This document shows, piece by piece, positions 12,225 to 15,462 of a DNA stretch of 15,462 bases. A program made the position numbers and the translations under genes. The notes under the pieces were generated by a model. The model had not been told where the DNA came from and ran no database searches. It saw nothing but the letters and a program-made list of their open reading frames with translations. Source of the stretch: an uncultured Desulfuromonadales bacterium (GTDB lineage: Bacteria; Desulfobacterota; Desulfuromonadia; Desulfuromonadales; Geopsychrobacteraceae); assembly GCA_945787295.1 (NCBI GenBank), contig CALZHQ010000067.1, positions 1-15,462 of the forward strand, read 5' to 3'. How positions within the stretch are numbered: the first letter of the stretch is position 1; every line of letters begins with the position of its first letter.

Positions 12225-14492
12225 CTAGCTAACCTGGCTCCCAGAGTTGCAATCCTCCTTGAACTCCACCCAGAAGGTACTGCCACCCCCTTCTGTTTCT
12301 TCCACCCAGGCGCGCCCGTCATAGAGATGGGCAATCTTCTGTACCGTGGCAAGCCCCACACCAGTACCGGGGACCTTTGCACCAGTTGTCCCACGATAGA
12401 ACAGATCGAAGATCTGGCGACGCTCTTCTTGCGGTATACCCGGGCCATGATCGCGAACAAATATGCGTGCCGCAGCCCTGCTTCGCTCCCCTCCGACCTT
12501 GATAGGATTGCCCTCTTTTCCTGCATAGCAAATGGCATTGCCGATCAGGTTGCTGAACAGCTGAGCCAGAAGAGTCTCCGGCAATCTTAATTCGGGCAAG
12601 GATTGCTTCTCGACGACAATTCCTTCCTCTGCGATCTGACTGCCGATGTCGAGCAGAACGTCATCAATCACAGCGCTGAGATCAACAGGCTTAACTGGCG
12701 ACTGCACTTGCCTCACCTTTGCCAGGGAGAGCAGATCCTCCATCAGTGCCAGCATCCTGTGACCCTGGCTCTCAATTTCGGCCAGGTAGTCGAGGGATTG
12801 CTCGTCCAGCTGATCACGACAGGATTCCTGAAGCAGCTCGGCGTAACTGATAATCGGCGTCAGCGGGACGCGCAGGTCGTGGGAAACGGTGTAGACGAAA
12901 GCGTCCAGTTCCCGGTTGGCCTCAACCAGGGCTTCCTCTGCCCGTTTGCGTTCGGTGATGTCCTCAAAGGTTCCGAGGATGCCGACGACTCTGCCTGCGC
13001 CATCATGCAGGGGGATCTTGTTGGTGTCGAGCCAGGCCTGCTTGCCGTTCGCCTGAAGCTGTGGCTCGATAATGTGCAGCTCCGGCACATCTGACTCCAT
13101 CACCCGACGGTCGCACTCGCGGAAGAAATCGCTCTCCTCCTTCTTCCAGGCCAGGTCATAGTCGGTCTTGCCGATCAGGTCCTGAGGCTTTGCGACACCT
13201 GCGGCCCGGGCAAAGTTGCGATTACAACCGAGAAAAACGGAGTTGCGATCTTTCCAGAAGACAGACTGGGGAATGTAGTCAAGGACCAGCTGCAGCATCT
13301 GCTTCGACTCGCGGATCTGGTCCTGGATATGCCTGGACTCGGTGGTATCCTGCACCAAACCTATGTAGTAAAGGGGAGCTCCCTTCTCATCCGGCACCGC
13401 AGCCACAGAAACGTGACCACTGACAATGCCGCCGTCCTTGCGAACAAAGCGCTTCTGGTAATCGATCGATCGGCTGCGACCACCATTGAGGACCTGGTAG
13501 TTTTCAGTGGTTATCCCCAGGTCATCGGGGTGGGTAATATCCGGCACCCGGAGCTTGAGCAATTCGTTTCTGGAATAGCCGATGTAATCACAAAAAGCGT
13601 CGTTTACCTCCAATAACTGACCTGCTGGTGAGATGGTGACCATGCCTGCAGCAGCGTTGTTGAAGACAGTGCGAAACCTCTTCTCACTGAATCGCAGCGC
13701 TTCCTCGGCCTCTTTACGCTCGGAGATATCCTGCACATTGGCAGCAAAATAACTCAGGGCTCCGTCCGGACCGAAGACCCCCGCCAGAGTGGCGTGACCC
13801 CAGATGACCGAACCGTCCTTGCACAGATAGCGTTTTTCATAGTCGACCACACGGCGCTTTCCTGTCCTGACCTCTTCGTAGAGGCGACGTGTTAAATCCC
13901 GATCGTCGGGATGGGTCACGTCAAGGACATTCTTGGACAGCGCCTCAGCTTCGCTGTAGCCGGAAAGTCGACAAAAGGTCGGATTTATTTTTAGCGTCCT
14001 GCCTTCCGGACTGATGATAACCATGCCAGATGCAGCAGATTCGAAAAACGAGCGAAATATCTCTTCGCTCTCGCCAAGCAACTTCTCAGCCCGCCTGAGT
14101 TCCAGGTTTTGTTTCCACTCGTGCCGGATCTTTTCGACTACGCCCGGCAACTCGCTCAGCAGCGCGGACGATTTGACCAGATAGTCCAGGGCTCCGGCCT
14201 TTATCGCCGCAACCGCCATCCGCTCGTCCCCCTGATCTGCGATGATCACGGCAGGCCACGCGGCAGCTTTGGGGCTGCAGGGTAGAAGGTCAAGCCCTGC
14301 GCCGTCGGGCAAATGTGCATCGATCAAAGCGATATCAGGATGAGATTGATTCAGGTAGGTGCGTGCTTCAGCAAGACTCGGTACGACAGTTAATTGGATG
14401 CGGCGTGGGCCTAGCTCCAGGGCTTCGCGAATCATCGCAGCATAACTCTCGGAGCTCTCAACCAGCAGGATAGCGATGATCTCTCTGTCCAT
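12225..14492 (-). CDS. Hybrid sensor histidine kinase: receiver - PAS x3 - HisKA - HATPase
   Basis: The 755-residue protein has no membrane segment and is cytoplasmic. Residues 5-125 are a receiver with Asp58 (IALID) and Lys107, but only Glu12 of the acidic pair is kept (VESSES). Three PAS domains follow at about 143-260, 270-385 and 398-515. The first two share THPDD and KDG signatures and end in DISERK-like linkers. HisKA has His538 (VSHDLRVPL). HATPase has the N-box (Asn648, Asn652), DHGPGI (681-686) and GTGVGLA. The residue four after His538 is Val, where DxxT/N kinases use Thr or Asn for phosphatase activity. The ATG has GGGGGA about ten bases and AAGG two bases upstream. No DNA-binding partner is adjacent. 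The signal sensed cannot be read from the sequence; the PAS domains show no obvious cofactor motif. Confidence 0.92.
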   Translation of the reverse strand: MDREIIAILLVESSESYAAMIREALELGPRRIQLTVVPSLAEARTYLNQSHPDIALIDAHLPDGAGLDLLPCSPKAAAWPAVIIADQGDERMAVAAIKAGALDYLVKSSALLSELPGVVEKIRHEWKQNLELRRAEKLLGESEEIFRSFFESAASGMVIISPEGRTLKINPTFCRLSGYSEAEALSKNVLDVTHPDDRDLTRRLYEEVRTGKRRVVDYEKRYLCKDGSVIWGHATLAGVFGPDGALSYFAANVQDISERKEAEEALRFSEKRFRTVFNNAAAGMVTISPAGQLLEVNDAFCDYIGYSRNELLKLRVPDITHPDDLGITTENYQVLNGGRSRSIDYQKRFVRKDGGIVSGHVSVAAVPDEKGAPLYYIGLVQDTTESRHIQDQIRESKQMLQLVLDYIPQSVFWKDRNSVFLGCNRNFARAAGVAKPQDLIGKTDYDLAWKKEESDFFRECDRRVMESDVPELHIIEPQLQANGKQAWLDTNKIPLHDGAGRVVGILGTFEDITERKRAEEALVEANRELDAFVYTVSHDLRVPLTPIISYAELLQESCRDQLDEQSLDYLAEIESQGHRMLALMEDLLSLAKVRQVQSPVKPVDLSAVIDDVLLDIGSQIAEEGIVVEKQSLPELRLPETLLAQLFSNLIGNAICYAGKEGNPIKVGGERSRAAARIFVRDHGPGIPQEERRQIFDLFYRGTTGAKVPGTGVGLATVQKIAHLYDGRAWVEETEGGGSTFWVEFKEDCNSGSQVS

Positions 14493-14528
14493 ACCTTAAG
14501 TCCCCCCAACGCTATTAAACAAAACAGT

Positions 14529-14550
14529 TAATGGCCAATAACGGCCATTA
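14529..14550. terminator. Inverted repeat between the threonine aldolase and kinase genes
   Basis: TAATGGCC (14529-14536) and GGCCATTA (14543-14550) form a perfect 8-bp stem with a six-base loop in the 85-nt gap. On the minus strand it is followed by the T-rich ACTGTTTTGTTT. It may be a weak terminator of the aldolase gene or an operator for the kinase gene. Confidence 0.4.
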
Positions 14551-14577
14551 TAGTCCAATTTCAGCCATTCATTAAAG

Positions 14578-15462
14578 CTATTTCTTCATTAATTCCCCCC
14601 CACAACCTCCCTGCCGGCTCTTAACACAGTACTCTTTGACGGTCTCCACCACCCGGTCAATATCCTCAGCAGTCACGTCCAGATGGGTGACCAAGCGAAC
14701 TTTCTGGCCTGTTCCGATCAGAATCTGCTGCTCTGCCAAATAACTTTTCAATCCAGCCGCTTTAGTACCCGGCAGATCGAGAAACACCATATTGGTCTGA
14801 TTCTCTTCGCGACGAACGGCAAGGGCATCAATTTCGCGCAGACCTTCCGCCAACTGTGCGGCATGCTGATGATCTTCGGCAAGCCGCTCGATGTTGTTTT
14901 CCAGGGCATAAATTCCAGCTGCGGCCAGAATTCCGGCCTGCCGCATGCCACCGCCGAGCATTTTGCGCCAGCGGCGGCCTTTGGCGACCAGTTCTTTTTC
15001 CCCGCACAGCACCGACCCGACCGGCGCTCCGAGCCCTTTGGACAAACAGAGGGAGGCGGTCGCGAAAGGCTTGACAATCTCGGCAATCGACACCCGGTGA
15101 AACATGGCGGCATTAAACGCCCGGGCGCCGTCCAGATGCAAGCCGAGCTGATGTTTGTCGGCAAACTGACGGGCAGCGGCAAGATAGTCAAGTGAGAGAG
15201 CTTTACCCGCCTGGGTATTTTCCAGGCTGAGCAGCGTGGTGCGGGCAAAGTGCGAATCATCCGGCTTGATATAGCTTTCAACCAGCTGCAGATCGAGGCT
15301 GCCGTCGGCGGAAAACTCCAGCGGCTGCGGCTGGATTCCGCCAACGATCGCCGCTCCCCCTGCTTCGTAGCGATAATTGTGCGCCTGCTGGCCACAGATA
15401 TATTCATCGCCGCGCTGACAATGAGCCAAAAGTGCCAGCAGATTGCCCTGGGTGCCGGTCGG
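14578..15462 (-). CDS. ltaE: Low-specificity L-threonine aldolase, 5' end outside the window
   Basis: The window holds the C-terminal 294 residues, starting at PTGTQGN. The enzyme is a PLP-dependent fold-type I aldolase that splits L-threonine or L-allo-threonine into glycine and acetaldehyde in the cytoplasm. Diagnostic stretches are YEAGGAA (32-38 of the visible part), HLDGARAFNAA (109-119) and CLSKGLGAPVGS (139-150), where Lys142 is the Schiff-base lysine. GGGMRQAGILAAAG and a DHQHA element follow. It ends in a short Cys/Lys tail (QGGCGGELMKK) beyond the usual fold. Roughly 40-60 N-terminal residues are missing, judged from the family. It is metabolically unrelated to its neighbours. Confidence 0.93.
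   Translation of the reverse strand, partial: PTGTQGNLLALLAHCQRGDEYICGQQAHNYRYEAGGAAIVGGIQPQPLEFSADGSLDLQLVESYIKPDDSHFARTTLLSLENTQAGKALSLDYLAAARQFADKHQLGLHLDGARAFNAAMFHRVSIAEIVKPFATASLCLSKGLGAPVGSVLCGEKELVAKGRRWRKMLGGGMRQAGILAAAGIYALENNIERLAEDHQHAAQLAEGLREIDALAVRREENQTNMVFLDLPGTKAAGLKSYLAEQQILIGTGQKVRLVTHLDVTAEDIDRVVETVKEYCVKSRQGGCGGELMKK

Noticed and set aside
12080..12538. 152-codon minus-strand frame overlapping the kinase 3' end
   Set aside because: It is out of frame with the HATPase domain, which is intact and conserved in the main frame.

Overview
The window looks like chromosomal DNA of a Gram-negative, respiratory bacterium of the Desulfuromonadia (Geobacter/Desulfuromonas/Pelobacter type). 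This is an inference from gene content, not from a database match. The pointers are a pentaheme c-type cytochrome with MopE-like Cys repeats, a secreted CxxCH protein with a tandem-type Ig-like domain, a lipoprotein with an ethylbenzene-dehydrogenase-type heme domain, a NapH/CcoG-like polyferredoxin, and receiver-AraC regulators. Codon use and GC look even across the window. I see no transposase, integrase, tRNA, rRNA or CRISPR array.

Left part (1-4300): a truncated secreted CxxCH/Ig-like protein reads leftward off the window edge behind a plausible sigma-70 promoter. Upstream lies a two-gene leftward unit, a receiver-AraC regulator followed by a free-standing degenerate (pseudo-)receiver. 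About 800 bp of non-coding DNA follows, with repeats and competing hairpins, and then a second, paralogous receiver-AraC gene reads rightward.

Middle (4300-7436): a leader with several stems precedes an 828-residue exported pentaheme cytochrome, which ends at a clear intrinsic terminator. 

Middle-right (7437-11767): a leftward four-gene cluster converges on the cytochrome. In transcription order it encodes an EB_dh-type heme-binding lipoprotein, a lipoprotein with two carboxypeptidase-regulatory-like folds, a HEAT-repeat lipoprotein and a polytopic 4Fe-4S membrane protein. The first three genes are tightly packed (18-nt gap, then a TGATG overlap). A palindromic intergenic element with interleaved inverted repeats separates the HEAT gene from the 4Fe-4S gene. 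This cluster is the best candidate in the window for an undescribed electron-transfer module. With the convergent cytochrome it would supply membrane, lipid-anchored and soluble or outer-surface redox carriers.

Right part (11768-15462): an intergenic stretch carries two terminators for a leftward hybrid histidine kinase (receiver, three PAS, HisKA, HATPase). The window ends inside a leftward low-specificity L-threonine aldolase gene, an ordinary metabolic neighbour.
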